Assembly (NCBI GenBank): GCA_900404475.1
Contig: OUQQ01000001.1
Location: 1 to 64,000, forward strand
DNA length: 64,000 nucleotides
Direction of reading: 5' to 3'
Origin: Spongospora subterranea
Lineage: Eukaryota; Endomyxa; Phytomyxea; Plasmodiophorida; Plasmodiophoridae
Made by a program: the position numbers and the translations under genes. The notes under the pieces are model-generated. The model had not been told where the DNA came from and searched no databases. It saw nothing but the letters and a program-made list of their open reading frames with translations. Positions 22,801 to 35,027 of this stretch are shown here, piece after piece; within the stretch, counting starts at the first letter, position 1; the number at the start of each line of letters is the position of its first letter.

Positions 22801-23344
22801 CCAGATGCGTTAGGTTGTCCTGTCAAAAATATCAGCGATAAACTATAATCGGGCGACGATGCAAAAAACGCACCTGAACCGCAATACAGGTCACTGGGCC
22901 CTGTTCTAGTTTTGGCGACGCGAATATGCGGATCTGTTTGGCTAGAACTGGATCGACGGCAGCGGAATCTAATCGCCAGAATTTAATTGAGGCAGGAGGT
23001 AGATCTGACCCAAGATCAAGCCCGACTGTCAACAATATATTCTGAGCTGACGCCTAATATCAGTGTTCATCAATATATTACTAATTAAATCGGGACGTTG
23101 TGGGGGTCTAGATTACACGATATATGTGCATTAATGTGTCATGAGCCTGGAATTGAGCCACATCCAGCGATCGATTGATGATATGAACCACGCCAAGGGC
23201 GTCCCCTAGGTATATCTGGGATCGCCCGGAGGCGGCGCAAACCGCCTGGATTTCAAGATTATTACTCGATGACGGTGACCCATCCTCATCGGCGATCTCA
23301 AGAGTCCTTGTGTCAAAGAACTGGAACCGACGCCATTGCAGCAT
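19837..23344 (-). CDS. VPS11: VPS11/Pep5, core subunit of HOPS and CORVET tethering complexes
   Basis: Fourteen exons, all joined in phase, give 933 residues (human about 941). Exons: 23344-23117, 23053-22874, 22819-22743, 22684-22117, 22062-21903, 21851-21577, 21523-21179, 21128-20847, 20793-20662, 20606-20475, 20428-20339, 20270-20206, 20156-20080, 20027-19837. The start LQWRRFQFFDT is diagnostic. A beta-propeller covers roughly residues 1-330, and an alpha-solenoid follows (EPSYVIRKFLNARL, HTTLLLNCFTRA). A C-terminal RING-H2 begins near residue 826 (CSVCDTLLSEPP, HFLCMHSFHDRC, CPLCYPNY), followed by VAEYFGRG. It acts in late endosome and vacuole/lysosome fusion with VPS16, VPS18, VPS33 and others. 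Thirteen introns of 46-68 nt make it the most intron-dense gene here. Confidence 0.97.
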
Positions 23345-23402
23345 GGACTACCAGCACCCTTGAATGAAGTGATGTGTAAAGTGCGATACACAACCTGCGG
23401 AA

Positions 23403-23427
23403 GTGCAGTGCAGTGCAGTGCAGTGCA
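23403..23427. repeat. (GTGCA)5 microsatellite
   Basis: Five exact copies of GTGCA lie in the 288-nt gap between the VPS11 start and the stop of the upstream WD40 gene on the same strand. Confidence 0.9.
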
Positions 23428-23632
23428 CAGCACATCAACGCTGTATTTATTCACTGGAGGAAATCACCGATTGTTTTTCCGCTTCAACCATCCCCATACC
23501 CTCTTTCAACATGATATCGATTGGGGGAAAGACGGCGCTGGGTGAGGGTTGTCCAATACTCGAATTGTCAGGACAATAGTCGCAGTTCCGGACGGATTAT
23601 TGTAATCGGATAACTAAATGTTGAATTATTTA

Positions 23633-26484
23633 TCAAAGCGAACCCTTTTTTGACAAAAGAGCGACTGATTCTGATAGAGCTTTTTCGACATGTGTTTGGA
23701 TCAATTGCACTAATTGACCCGAATATTTATCCAGGGCTAGCGTTGTCGATATCGGATCCAGACTTGCTGCGTTTATAGACTCATCTGGACCAAGTAGACG
23801 ATCAATTTTGTAACGAACCCTCATGAGAAACGCCTTTATCTTATCCGAACCGTTCCCAGGCGATCTTTTTCGGTGAAATTTGTCTAGAATATGATCAAAT
23901 TGCTCTTCCAAACCAGCCAATGTCCCGTCAATATCCGTCTCGGGCTTCACAAATAAATCTTTCGATGGATTCACCGCCTCTTTTGTTGTAATCAGACTTT
24001 TGTCGAAGTTCGGCGAAACGGATCTGTTTCTTTTTCTGTAGGAAACGGATGTTCTGACTGGTGACAGTGATCTGCGATCGTTCCAACATGATCGCCGATA
24101 TGCTAACGGAATGTCGTTTCCTGTTATTTGATCTTGACCAGCGTTTTTGTAGCGCCCTGTCCGATTGCTGATTTGCTCAGTTACTTTTCTCAGATCAATT
24201 GTAAGCTCTTCTAAATCATCAAGGGCTAAAGGCAGGACGCCTTCAGAGGCTTCAACGAATGACCTAAACGCCAGTCAAATACAACAAGCATGACGGCATA
24301 GGAACGTGGCGGAAACTTACTGATCTTCCTCTCCATCAGTATACAAATTGGAAGAAGCAATTTCAGATGCATATCCATCGCTAAGTGATTCGTCAACGAT
24401 AGGGTCTAACAATCTTCTATCGACCGCCAGGTCAGGAGTTCGGTGTCGTTGATCTAGCAAATTCCTTTCCAACTGTCTTTGGCTGATCATCTGGCACAGC
24501 GCTTTTCCAAGTTTCCACACCATTATGCATCCGTCACTTCCATACGAAAGCAGATGAGTGCTATTCGATGAAAACTTGGCTCTGTAAACTAATCCAAAAT
24601 GAGGCGCTTGAATTTTGGCCACGACCTTTCCAGAGAACCAATCGAGTACAACTAGCGACATTTCTTGAGTGGTACCTACTAATAGTGTCCCAGTTGAGTC
24701 CATCTCAATAGAGGTTAGTTTCACTTCTAAAGATCTAATCAATCGTTGAGTGGAAATTTCCCAGACCACAGTAACGCCTTTGCGAGTACAGCCCAATGCA
24801 AATCTATCACAACCAATAACAGGGATGGAGGTTAGGAGATCTGCCATAAATTCCGGAGCTTCCAATGTAAACGATGTCACATCGCGGACGAACGTCCCTT
24901 CAGACGACGAACTGATAATACTTTCGGGTGATGATGCAAAACGAACACTTTCCACTGGGGAATGATGATCCATGAATTTACCAATCGGTTGTATCAGTGA
25001 AGTTACATCGAATATGTTGATAGATTCGTCTTGACCGCCAGAACATAATAGCGAAGAATCTCGGCTGAAATCCAAAGATAACACCTCACCAGAGTGAGCG
25101 AGTTTAGCCGAGGCTACAAGATGCACCTGACCGTTATCGGTACAATGAAACTGGCGAATATTACCAACAGAATCACCACAAGCAATTTGTCGCCCTTCAC
25201 TAGAGATTGCCAATATCTGTGGAATAGCATCTCCGACATTCAGAATTTCATGACCGTCACCACCTTCTCCATGATCATTCCATACTCGCAGCGATCCGTC
25301 TGCAGAACAGGCTAGAAAAGCGCCATTACCAGGTAGTGGAACTAAGTCGGTGATAGAGCCATGATGAAATGAACTATGTCGAACAACCTTCTGCTTTTTG
25401 ATGTCCCAAACTACTAATGTACTGTCGGCGTAGAAGCATGCCAATCTGTCGCTATCGCCTGTAAGTGACACCGACATGATATCGGCGGATGCCAAAGGGG
25501 AAGATAAGGTCACAATATGCGATATCGTATCTGGTGTAAATAACCTGACTTTCCCTTTAGCACCAGCGATTACAATCACATCACATCCCGCCGCAATACT
25601 GAAACCCATTTCCAGTTTCAAATCGACCCACTTTTCCAGTGTCTTTTTGTCACAGCTAAATCGACACAGGATCGCTGTTGACGTCAACGCAAATACTTGC
25701 GAAGAAGAAGTTCCTTTGCCGAAGGCGAGGGCAATAAAGTACGCTTCACCATCAAGAATACCGGCATTTGACGCGGCCGCCATCTTGAAAGGAACCTCAT
25801 CGAGATATCCAATTCCCTCCCCTTCTTCATTGCTTGGTTTTTCAACAAATTTCCATAATGAGATCGATTTGTCACCGCAAGTTGCGAACATGGGCAGCGC
25901 ATCTGCAATGTCAATAGCCGTGATTCGGTTGAGAACTACAGCATGCGATGAACAGCGGCCGGTTTTCCAGCAATAACTTCGAACGGAGAATGGCTCCGAT
26001 AATTCCACGGTGACTAGGATCGACGAATATTTCAAAAAGCGAACAATTACTCCACCCGCCGCATTTCGCGACCATATCCGAGTTGGTTCAGGCGACGAGG
26101 TTAAATCGTGAATCGATATCTTTCTAGACTACAGATACTTTAGAGTCAGACATCGGATTTGGCACTGCGCACGGGTGTGCACACACCTCCGCAACAGCAA
26201 TATGGTTTCCCTGGTAGTCGAACGCAATGCACGTGATGGGGGATTGGCACAGAATGAAGCGCTTTTGCTTTTGAAGTCTTGGGCTGTAGAATACAACCGT
26301 CTTCCCTGCGATATACACCAATTCGTCTGTGTTCGGCCTCCAATTTAGAGTGAAATGACTCGCTCCTGTCACCCCGATAACCCTCTCAAGTGATATCTGA
26401 TTCTACACAGAACATCACGTTAACCAGTGTCGTGGAGTGAACGGCCACTCGCACCACCTTATCATCGTTAGTCCGCTTTAGCAT
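23633..26484 (-). CDS. WD40-repeat scaffold, MAPKBP1/WDR62-like
   Basis: Four exons (26484-26458, 26396-26187, 26128-24321, 24263-23633) give 891 residues. The N-terminus ISLERVIGVTG matches the LEKVLGVT start of the MAPKBP1/WDR62 propeller, and FALTSTAILCRF, KTLEKWVDLKL and GSDGCIMVWKLG match later blades in order. About a dozen WD repeats (two propellers) fill residues 1-580. The rest is polar and Ser/Arg-rich with a helical C-terminus. In animals this family scaffolds JNK signalling and binds centrosomes or spindle poles; the role here is inferred only. The tiny first exon (nine codons) is the least certain part. The second propeller ends just before an SDGYASE-type acidic linker. Confidence 0.83.
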
Positions 26485-26978
26485 GGATGGAGACTACCCG
26501 ATGGCGTCAATGGCGATATACCGCAATCGCTGTTGTGGGTTGAACACGCTACTGGACTGTGTGACGGATGTGTTAGACCCATGATCGCCATCGAATAACT
26601 GTGCAAAAGTGTCGTAAATTGCAATCGAGACAGCCCCGGGAATTGAATAATCAGCTCCTATTGTCGCAGATCACAGACAAATACAGTAGGTAATGACAAT
26701 TGAGAAAGCAATAAGCAAGAAAATCAACATTACAGATCGGGCAGGGTACACGTTCGGTTAACCGTAATTTCTGTGCAATGTTTTGTTGTTTCCTCAAACA
26801 TTTTCCACTTGTCATGATGATAAATTGATGGAGAAAGTTCCTGGCAAAGTAAGGACGCGAAACAACGACAAATGACAGCACCAATGGTTCATACATCGAT
26901 GGAACCGCGGACGAAAAATAAACAATTATTGGCGCGTAAAACATGCGTTTACCGAGTGCATAAAACCCCTTTCACAAA

Positions 26979-27046
26979 AGTCACCATTGATTGGTGACTG
27001 TATTGCACAGACTTGGTGTGTCGCGTACACAGTGTGTAGTGTACGC
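26979..27046. promoter_or_regulatory. Two adjacent hairpins upstream of sulfite oxidase
   Basis: AGTCACCA at 26979-26986 pairs with TGGTGACT at 26992-26999, and GCGTACAC at 27023-27030 pairs with GTGTACGC at 27039-27046. Both 8-bp palindromes lie 75-142 nt upstream of the sulfite oxidase start, where dimeric transcription factors could bind. Their function is inferred from position only. Confidence 0.4.
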
Positions 27047-27120
27047 TGTGTCAATGCGCCAAATAGGGTAACTGGGGCGCCTGAGGAATTGCACTTTGAA
27101 ATGAACTGAACTACCACAAG

Positions 27121-29224
27121 ATGAGATCGTCAATCATAAAGCGGTTAACTGCTCAAGCGTCAGGACAGAGTCAGCGCTGGCATCCTCTGGCGACCGCCGC
27201 TGCTGTGGTTTTCGGCCTGGGATTTGCCACCTATAAAACTGGGGAAATATATGCCCAAGGTCGAGATAAGCCAGTCATTACTCCAATCCTACCTCTCAAA
27301 GAGCAAATCCATGTCCTTAAAAATCCATCCACTGACGGTTCCGATTCAAAGGTCGTCAATGGTGCTTCAGATCTTGAATTCTCAGCTTCAAAGAATGGTA
27401 AACCGACTTGATAATCCGTACGTCTATTGACCATTGTAGCTCCAGCGGTTAGTGAACCGTCCAATAAAGTGTTTACTCGAGATCAAGTGTCCAAGCATAA
27501 CCATCTCGGCGACGTCTGGGTCACTTTTCAAGGTAATCTCCAGGAGTTGATGTTTTTATAGCTTCCCAAGTTATCAATATCTCAGGTGTGGTTTACGATG
27601 TATCCGACTTTATTGAATCCCATCCGGGAGGGGCGAAAATTATGCTTGCGGCAGGTAAATTACCTTGACCGGATTAATGGCGCTTTTTGACCCCGGGGGT
27701 TTAAGGCAAAGGACTGGAACCGTTTTGGTCCATGTACCGCGTGCATGATACCCCGGAAACTAGAGGTCTTCTTGAACAATATCGAATTGGGGTTTTGACG
27801 CCGGAAGAACGTGCCAATGAACCAGATATGTCCAACCCTTATGCGACAGGTACTTCCGTCATTTCGACCATGAGCAGTCGCTTGAATAAGTTTTCAGACC
27901 CCGACAGACATAACAAACACTTGACTGTTCGGACGCAGCAGCCGTTCAACGCTGAAGCACCCTTAGATAGTCTGGCGCATAACGATGTCACGTCTTTAGA
28001 TGATTTTTTCGTTCGTAATCATTTGCCTGTCCCAAAAATTGATCCATCCTTATACGAACTTCGCGTATCTGGTGACGGTGTCCAAGATAGGAATTTTAGT
28101 TTAGAAGAGCTGCGAGCTTTTCCGAAGCAGACAATCCGGTCGGTAAAACTGTAACGTCAGAAACCAATTTAATCGATTTTGCTGGCTAGGGTCACAGTAC
28201 AATGCGCTGGAAATGGAAGATCGGCGATGGATGCAGTCAAACCCGTTCGTGGTTTACCCTGGGGATATGGAGCAATTGTAGTGTTTACCATCTATGATGA
28301 ACTTGTCGCTCTCATTCAGCTAATCTTAGTCAGTTTAGTCTACTGCCCAGTGGTCCGGTGTTAGGCTGTTGGACGTAATGAATGAATGTGGTTATCAAGG
28401 GGCAAAAGCGGGAAAACATATAGTTTTTGAGGTGACCCGACCTTTGTGAATGTCAAATACATTTGCTGATGTAATGGATGTGCAGGGATTGGACCGCGAT
28501 ATGACTCAGTCTTACGCTGCCTCTATTCCAATCGAGAAAGCAATGGATCCTCGCGGTGATGTTATCCTTGCTTATGAAATGAATGGGAGTGACATTCCGG
28601 CTGATAATGGGTTCCCGGTTCGGGCTATCGTACCCGGAACTGTTGGAGCTCGGAATGTGAAGTGGGTTGGCGGGATCCATATATCAAACGAGGAGTCGGA
28701 CTCACATTGGCAGCAAAAAGATTATAAGGGATTTTCACCAAGCTCTGATTGGTCACAGCATATGCGGTTCAGAATAGTTGATTAGTGCATTGATAATGCA
28801 ATATAGGGATCATCTGGACTATGACTCTGCTAAATCGATCCAAGAACTACCAGTTCAATCTGCGATTTGCCATCCTCTCAAAGACGATATAGTTTTAGCG
28901 GGCAGTACAGTTGCATTAGCAGGGTATGCGTTTTCCGGTGGCGGAAGAGAAATTATCAGGGTCGACGTCTCTGCAGATGATGGGGAAACATGGAGCACTG
29001 CGAAACTTTCAACTACGGAGCAAGGAGAAGGCCAACACTGGGCATTCAGGCGGTGGGAAAAGGAAATCCAAATTCCGGATACAAGCGCAGGGACTGAAAT
29101 TACATTTATCTGCAAAGCCGTCGATAGGTCATATAATGTCCAACCTGAACGGTTCGAGCCCATTTACAATGTTCGAGGGGTTTTATGTAATGCATGGCAC
29201 CGAGTAAAAGTGAAATGCGAATAA
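27121..29224 (+). CDS. SUOX: Mitochondrial sulfite oxidase (cytochrome b5 plus molybdopterin domains)
   Basis: Eight exons (27121-27397, 27440-27532, 27586-27654, 27706-28138, 28190-28277, 28339-28431, 28486-28751, 28807-29224) give 578 residues. A basic N-terminus ([15 protein letters not shown]) and a following hydrophobic stretch look like mitochondrial intermembrane-space targeting. The cytochrome b5 domain shows ESHPGGAK and MYRVHD (the two haem histidines). The molybdenum domain has [15 protein letters not shown] (Mo-ligand Cys) and [10 protein letters not shown]. The C-terminal dimerisation domain has [11 protein letters not shown] and [10 protein letters not shown]. The enzyme oxidises sulfite to sulfate and passes electrons to cytochrome c. 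Length and domain order are those of animal-type SUOX. The introns are 42-61 nt. Confidence 0.97.
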
Positions 29225-29244
29225 TACTGACGCACTGTTTTATA

Positions 29245-29829
29245 TTATTCGGATTTCTGTCGCTGGGTCATGTTCTTCGCATGCTTTCTTAAATGTTCAG
29301 CTTTCTTCACTTTAATCATCATTGACGATGCACGGTATAAGGAGTTAATCTCGAAAACCAAATAAATGTGGCGAATATGATGCACGGTTGGCTTACCACA
29401 ATATAAGTAGCGATTATCAATAAAGGGGCACAGAACACAACACCAAGAAACTGCCCACTATCGTCGAAATATGGTTGAGAGACTATGGCCTGCCAATGCA
29501 GCTGAAGCCAACTGTTAACGACACTTGAGGAGAAGACAGCAGCGCCTAAACAGGAATGAGCGAGAGAGAGAGAGATAATTTCGACGATAAAAACCATTAC
29601 TTATAGTACATAGAATAAAACACTGAATCCCGACGTTACGCCGAGTTGTATATGAAACAATCGCTAGAAGAGAGATGGCCGTGCATACGACGATAATTGC
29701 CGGTTCAGACCAAGTCACCGCCTTGAAGAATCGGAACGCGGTGTCGGCAAAGGTATCGTGCTGACGATTCAGGGATTTGGCCAATGATGTGGCGAAAAGT
29801 TTCCATGGCGATGAATGGGTCTCGTTCAT
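29245..29829 (-). CDS. TMEM18: TMEM18-family nuclear-envelope membrane protein
   Basis: Three exons (29829-29610, 29545-29397, 29349-29245) give 157 residues (human 140). Three transmembrane helices are visible: AIIVVCTAISLLAIVSYT, a second across the first splice, and FLGVVFCAPLLIIATYIV. The block SWLQLHWQAIVSQPYFDDSG matches the family signature around the luminal W...F..YFD motif. The tail is short and basic (KKAEHLRKHAKNM), as in the family, where it has been linked to chromatin binding at the inner nuclear membrane. Intron 1 carries a long CT tract. Its stop lies only 20 nt from the sulfite oxidase stop on the other strand, so the 3' ends must overlap. Confidence 0.87.
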
Positions 29830-30430
29830 CGTCGATATGGAAATACAACGTAAATAACAGTAACAGAAGTCCGTCCCCCGTCCCCATTGTCAGTGTAACG
29901 CCAACAGGAAACGGACGGATGTGGGCCGACCTGGCGAAACGATCATGCCACCTCCGGCACTTCATTGAACTGTTGCAAAATAATACTCCTCACCGATCCA
30001 TCGAAATGACTTGCCCTAATTGTTTCGAATGTGAATAGACAGAATGAGCTTGGTGGGCATTGCTTTTGCTTATTTAAAGGGATACATTTAATTCGCATTT
30101 CAACAACTGCTATATATGGCGGAACGAAAACTTTTACAATCTGCGTTATTTCCATATTCAATGAGGCGTTTTGACAGTACTGGCGTTGCCTATCTTATAA
30201 TAAATAACCCGAAAATTAGCTTAATCTGGAGAATCTGATATTGAATACACAAATTTTTTCATGATTCACTCCACGAGATAAATAGCAAAAAACCCAATGG
30301 GAGCGATAAAACCCATCTGTCATTGATCATAGTACAACAGACGAACTGATAATCGCATTGAGTGCCAAAAGGCTGTGCGCCATTGCCGTTGCGGGTGAGC
30401 CGGGACGGCCTTGTCAATTCCAATCTGCCA
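29830..30430. other. Intergenic region between divergent TMEM18 and MRNIP-like genes
   Basis: About 600 nt between two divergent starts. Only short overlapping ORFs are present. It presumably holds both promoters; no distinct motif was recognised. Confidence 0.5.
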
Positions 30431-31215
30431 ATGCCGGAATTTATCATCGTCCGGTGCTCGGAATGCAGCTCATTCCAGATCCGACAGCAGCGTAAAGACG
30501 CCAAGTTTACATGCGTTCTGTGTTGTACTGGCCAATCCGTTCGGAAAATCTATTCCAGAAGTGAATCTGCCGGGGCGCTTCGTCCAGGTTCTGCCCGACG
30601 CGTTCTCGCACAACCAATATTGTTGAAAATAGAATAGTTGTGCAGAATTTGAACATGGATGCCGGCACCATGATCGAAAATCGTCAACGTCAACGAAATG
30701 AGCCCCAGATGGACTGTCTTCCCGATGCTGTTGATCCCTGCTCGGATGATCCCTGGGTAAATCGCCGATTCCGGTTTTTTGTATAAATCACTATTTTGGC
30801 TAACGGGAATACACAGTCCAAAATGTGCCATGAGATCGCTGGCAATGCTGACAAGCCTTCGAAATGGGATGGGTTTCTAGGAAAAACGGAGACTGTTTCG
30901 GACGATGGAGAATATGTTCGAAGTCTTGGACCAGTACCGATCTTGAAAGTTGACGACACTCAAATTACCAGGGATTCAACAACGAGAAAGCGATGTCGGA
31001 AACAGGTCAGAGAGAAGGTCAGAACCAATGTATCTGGAAATGATGAACAGAATTTGGGAGGGGAGACGCGTAAGCGAAGCAGTTCCCCCGCTGATGAACA
31101 TCGTCATGAAAAACATGGAAGTTCGTCAAAATTTTCGTCCAACGCCGTCCAGCGATCTAAATGGGGCAAGTTTATAACCTCGGACGTAATAAATAAAAGC
31201 GGGCAGAGCGATTGA
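30431..31215 (+). CDS. MRNIP: MRNIP-like zinc-binding protein
   Basis: Three exons (30431-30601, 30646-30756, 30817-31215) give 226 residues. The N-terminal ~55 residues hold a zinc-ribbon-like pair, VRCSECSSFQIRQQ then FTCVLCCTGQ, followed by YSRSESAGALRPGSARR, which parallels MRNIP (C-C, then a GxGxDCR-like patch). Two later SKW blocks (KPSKWDGFLG and RSKWGKFI) match the family's repeated SRW/SKW motifs, and a KR-rich segment lies between. In humans MRNIP binds the MRE11-RAD50-NBS1 complex and promotes DNA double-strand-break signalling. The first intron is only 44 nt and its ends were chosen by phase. Identity rests on motif order, not long identity. Confidence 0.75.
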
Positions 31216-32378
31216 TGAATAATATAGGAGACACTCCTTCATCATATTGTTGTGGCCTTTCTCGTATTTCTTCTCCAATGAACCGTTTTTCAAGATGGAT
31301 CCCGACGTCAACGTGTGATGAAGGGCATGAGAGTTGATAAATTTAACCAGGAATGGAGAAGATGGCGACAGACACTTCCATAACCAGATCTGTTTGACAC
31401 AAAAATATGAAGTGACCCAATCGACATGAACAAAAAAACATTCAGATTGAAAAGGCAGAAACCAAGTAAGTTTATTTTATATTGTAACCAGTTAAGAAAA
31501 TGACATTCTCATTTGGAGTTCAATCGATACTTGACGTTGAATTAAAGAAGTCGTCGTCATCAAGTGAGATGCCTGAAGACGACCGGCTGGCTTTGGTATC
31601 GATGAATGGGACGCGCCATCAATCCATTTGATCTTTGACCAAATCACATTTTGGCGAGTCGAGACTCACAACATCCTCTTGAGAACCTCGTTCTACTCTC
31701 CCAACTGCACATATTGTGATCGTAATTTCATATGAACATCTGCAGATTCCCCTACTAATCTTTAGGGGCAACATTGTTTCATCGTTGATTTGTACAATAG
31801 AGTGCAGAACCATTTTAATCTAAGTTCGTCTAGCCTGTGGCCCCGCCCATACATAGTGTCGATTGGACTCATAGAGATTAAGGGCGCGCTCATGTCGAAG
31901 AATTGTCTGATGAAATCGGACCTATGGAGCAACGGAAACTGTCAAGACGGAAAACTTGTTTTACTGAGAATTTTTGAATTTCGGCAATCCCTACAGGCCA
32001 ACAAGATTTGACAAGTGACAGTCTCCAAAGAGCAGTTCCCGCGTTTGAAATGGTTCAGAGTTAAAAAAAGGGGGGGGGGGAGGCGGTCCTCAGTCAAACA
32101 GAGTGGTGTTGTTGTCGACGCCACAGTCAACAGAATATACTTTTTGACCCGCAAATGCCAGTCAGATACTACACTGACACACCCTCTTGGTCAAACACCT
32201 CGTTATGTCACTATCATTGACATAAGGGCGGTTCTGGCGCTTGATTTATCACTGTGTTTCGAACTTACGATCTGATAAAAACATAACGATAAGTGGCGAT
32301 TACTCGGTTCGGGTATTACCTCGCATTGTCGCAATCGAACGACAAAATCGCTGGAGAGTCAGCGATAACACCGGTTGA
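31216..32378. other. Intergenic stretch with poly-G tract
   Basis: No supported gene over about 1.16 kb. A 43-codon ATG ORF at about 31500-31631 begins MTFSFGVQSILDVELKK, but nothing else supports it. A run of ten G follows a run of A near 32064-32081, which could affect replication or transcription locally. Confidence 0.5.
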
Positions 32379-33484
32379 ATGGCGGATGGCGTGCAAAGTC
32401 CCGGCAGAACTACATGCAAGAACCAACGAATATGGATATGTCTAGCGATCACAGCTGCTGTCGCCTGCTTTCAAGTCGTATTTGGACGATTACTGGTCTC
32501 TTGCCGTACGTCCTTCTCCGGTCAGCAATCGTTGTTGGCGCCGGTTGATCAGGTACGTTTGGCGGCGGGGTGTCTGTGTGTGTGTGTTGGAATCCGTTCG
32601 TTCGACCTCAATGCGAACTTGTCAGGGTATTGTCACCATCGTCATGTTGACCTGTAATCGCACGAACGTGCTGATGGAGAATCCCATATTCCGCACGATT
32701 CTCCCGATGGATGAGGTCGACCAGTAATGAGTATTGTGTGTGTGTGTGCCGTGCTGGCCCTCACCATCTCAATGACAGGATAATCCTCGTATGGCACAAT
32801 CTGTATTCTCCGATCCCCGACGACCTGATATTGTCGTTCGCATCCCTGGGCGTTAGCTCGAAAGTCCAGTTCGTTTTCCCCGAGGACAATTCGCTGAACA
32901 ACCGGTTCTTTCCGTGGCCTGAGATCAGGACCAATACGGTTTTCACATTGGACGACGATTTCGTGGTCAATCCAGACCTATTCAGATCGGGATTGAGCTG
33001 GAGTAGAGTGAGTCCATATCGTTTAACCGGATTCTTCCCACGACTGTTGTTGCATCACGACCACGATGGACAATTGTCGTTCGAGTATCGCTGCGTCGAG
33101 CAAAGGGCCGAACCCTATAACGCCCTACTATCGGGTGGCGGATTGTTTCTGAATCTCGCGCACCTGAAGGAGTATTGGACTCCTCGACATGCACATCTGA
33201 GGGAATATGTTGATCAGATGTTCAATTGCGAGGACATCTTGATGCAGTTTATGGTTCCCGTCGAACTGCATCCACCGCTACTGGTCGCCATGGATCAGCT
33301 GGTGCAGTCGGGATCTCACGCCTTCACCAGCGACGATCACGATCGGCATTTTGGTATCTCGAGGCGGGCGGGACACTCTGAGAAACGATCCAAGTGTCTG
33401 GAGAAGTTCCACCATGAAATCGGATGGCCTCTGATCACCACCTCGGCACATGCCAGCGAAACGGCCCCATATCATTTGACATGA
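32379..33484 (+). CDS. Exostosin-type GT64 glycosyltransferase
   Basis: Three exons (32379-32552, 32626-32723, 32779-33484) give 325 residues, close to EXTL2 (330). One N-terminal membrane anchor (IWICLAITAAVACFQVVFG) gives a type II Golgi topology. The GT64 fold starts at GIVTIVMLTCNRT, then DQIILVWHN, NNRFFPWPEI, the metal-binding DxD motif TLDDDF (about residue 149), LTGFFPR, and the active-site NCEDILMQF, which parallels NCDDIAMNF of EXTL2. GT64 enzymes transfer HexNAc or GlcA from UDP-sugars. In animals they act on heparan sulfate; in plants GINT1 and GMT1 act on inositolphosphorylceramides. A gene matching the other half of GINT1 is at 59.7-61.5 kb. Both introns carry GT-dinucleotide runs. 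Confidence 0.92.
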
Positions 33485-33669
33485 TGTCGAAATACGGGAC
33501 GAGAACGTGTTTTAGAACACATTTTCCCCCAACAGACTACATGTCTCCACCAAGGCAACGATGTCTATAATATTGAAACTATTCCTCGATCCCCCTATCA
33601 TTACCAACTGAGAACCGGCCCAAATAGATAAAAATGATTTTATATTTTATATACGGAAAAACAACATGA

Positions 33670-35027
33670 TCAGAATATCTTGGCTGAGCCGGCTCTGGGA
33701 TCTTGAGAAGGGTACAGTCTTCGCCTGCCGTACATGCCTGGAGGGGGGAGCACATTCGCTGCCGGCGCTGGTGGAGGGGGGATTGACAGAAACTTGGTGG
33801 CGTCGATATTGTCAACCGGAGCAGATGGGATGACGTCGACAACAGACTCAGGGCGCGACACTAAAACAATTGATTAAGAGCATTCGCATCATATGCGTCG
33901 ACGACAAACCTCGAGGTCTAGCCCAAGCAACTCGTAGTGATAATCCTTTCAAGATACATTTCTCCCACGTCTGAATCACAGCAGTTTCGGCACCCGAGCG
34001 GTCCATGAATTCCACAAAAGCGCACGACTTCGCGGGGATCGCCCGAACACTGGCGACGTGACCAAACTCTGAGAAATACGAGACCAGGTCGTTATCATCA
34101 ATGGTGAAATCATTCCCGCCGACGAAAATTGTGGTTATGGTTTGATCAGGGGGAGGAGTTGGCGCTTGACCATTTGGCGGACGAATTCGTGGCGTATTCT
34201 CAGCGCGAAACCTTTCGACGAGAACTTCATCGGGGGTTTTGTCAGTAAGAGGCGCTTCATGACGATATGGACATTTAGAGCCGCGAATACACTCTCCTTT
34301 GACGAAATCCTTTTCAAAGTATAAAACCGTGATTAGGGTTTCGACATTTTTAGACGACCATTTTACATACCTTGCATATATTTTGAATATCTCGCCGTGT
34401 GTAAAAGGGTTTGCGAGATTCAAGACGATCAAGAATGGCGGATGGGTTTGCCTTGCCATATGGTAATGCCAGTAACTGTTCAGATGCGTTGGGACCTGCG
34501 CCCGCTATCATTTTCTCATGCTGTTCATAGAGAAACCTATTGCAACGCATAATTAGGGCCCAAAACTGCAGCATATATGTTGCTGGACAAACTCTCGATT
34601 TGCCTGATTAGTCGGGACACGCATGATCTCATCATGATCTAACACAGCATCTCTGACTTGGGCAGGTAGATGAAACTCTAGGTCTAATAAACAAGTTGAA
34701 CACATGTTCTTGATTTTGGCGCACTGGTTTTCAAGAAAACGCTTAAAAAAAACGTCAATGGCAGATTAAAGGAGGACATACGAGTTGACAGCATTCGGTT
34801 TGCTTCAAATGACCATCCGCTGATGCCCTCCATTTATAAATATCGTATGGTCGAGCGCATACTTTACAGGGTGCGCCCTGCATTTCCTTGGTCTAAGCAT
34901 AATGGATGTGGGTTGAGCTCAATTCTTGAAAATCATGTATGTGGAGCCTCACCATTCGAATAAACTTGTTCGTGCCAAGACACGGGTCGCAGAGTATCGG
35001 GAAGTCATCAGCGACCTTGTTGGCCAT
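33670..35027 (-). CDS. RBM22: Pre-mRNA splicing factor RBM22/Slt11 (Cwc2-type)
   Basis: Six exons (35027-34953, 34892-34782, 34723-34589, 34520-34371, 34309-33910, 33860-33670) give 353 residues. The N-terminal zinc module shows ADDFPILCDPCLG, CKVCARPY, KQTECCQLCAKIKNMC and CLLDLEFHLPAQVRD. A CCCH finger follows (FVKGECIRGSKCPYRHE), then an RRM with RNP2 TIFVGG and RNP1 KSCAFVEF, and a Pro-rich tail (SIPPPPAPAAN). The protein contacts U6 snRNA and the intron in the active spliceosome (NTC-related). The junction of exons 3 and 4 is the weakest: the acceptor at 34521 was chosen because it is the one that keeps the frame. It is convergent with the GT64 gene. Confidence 0.93.
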
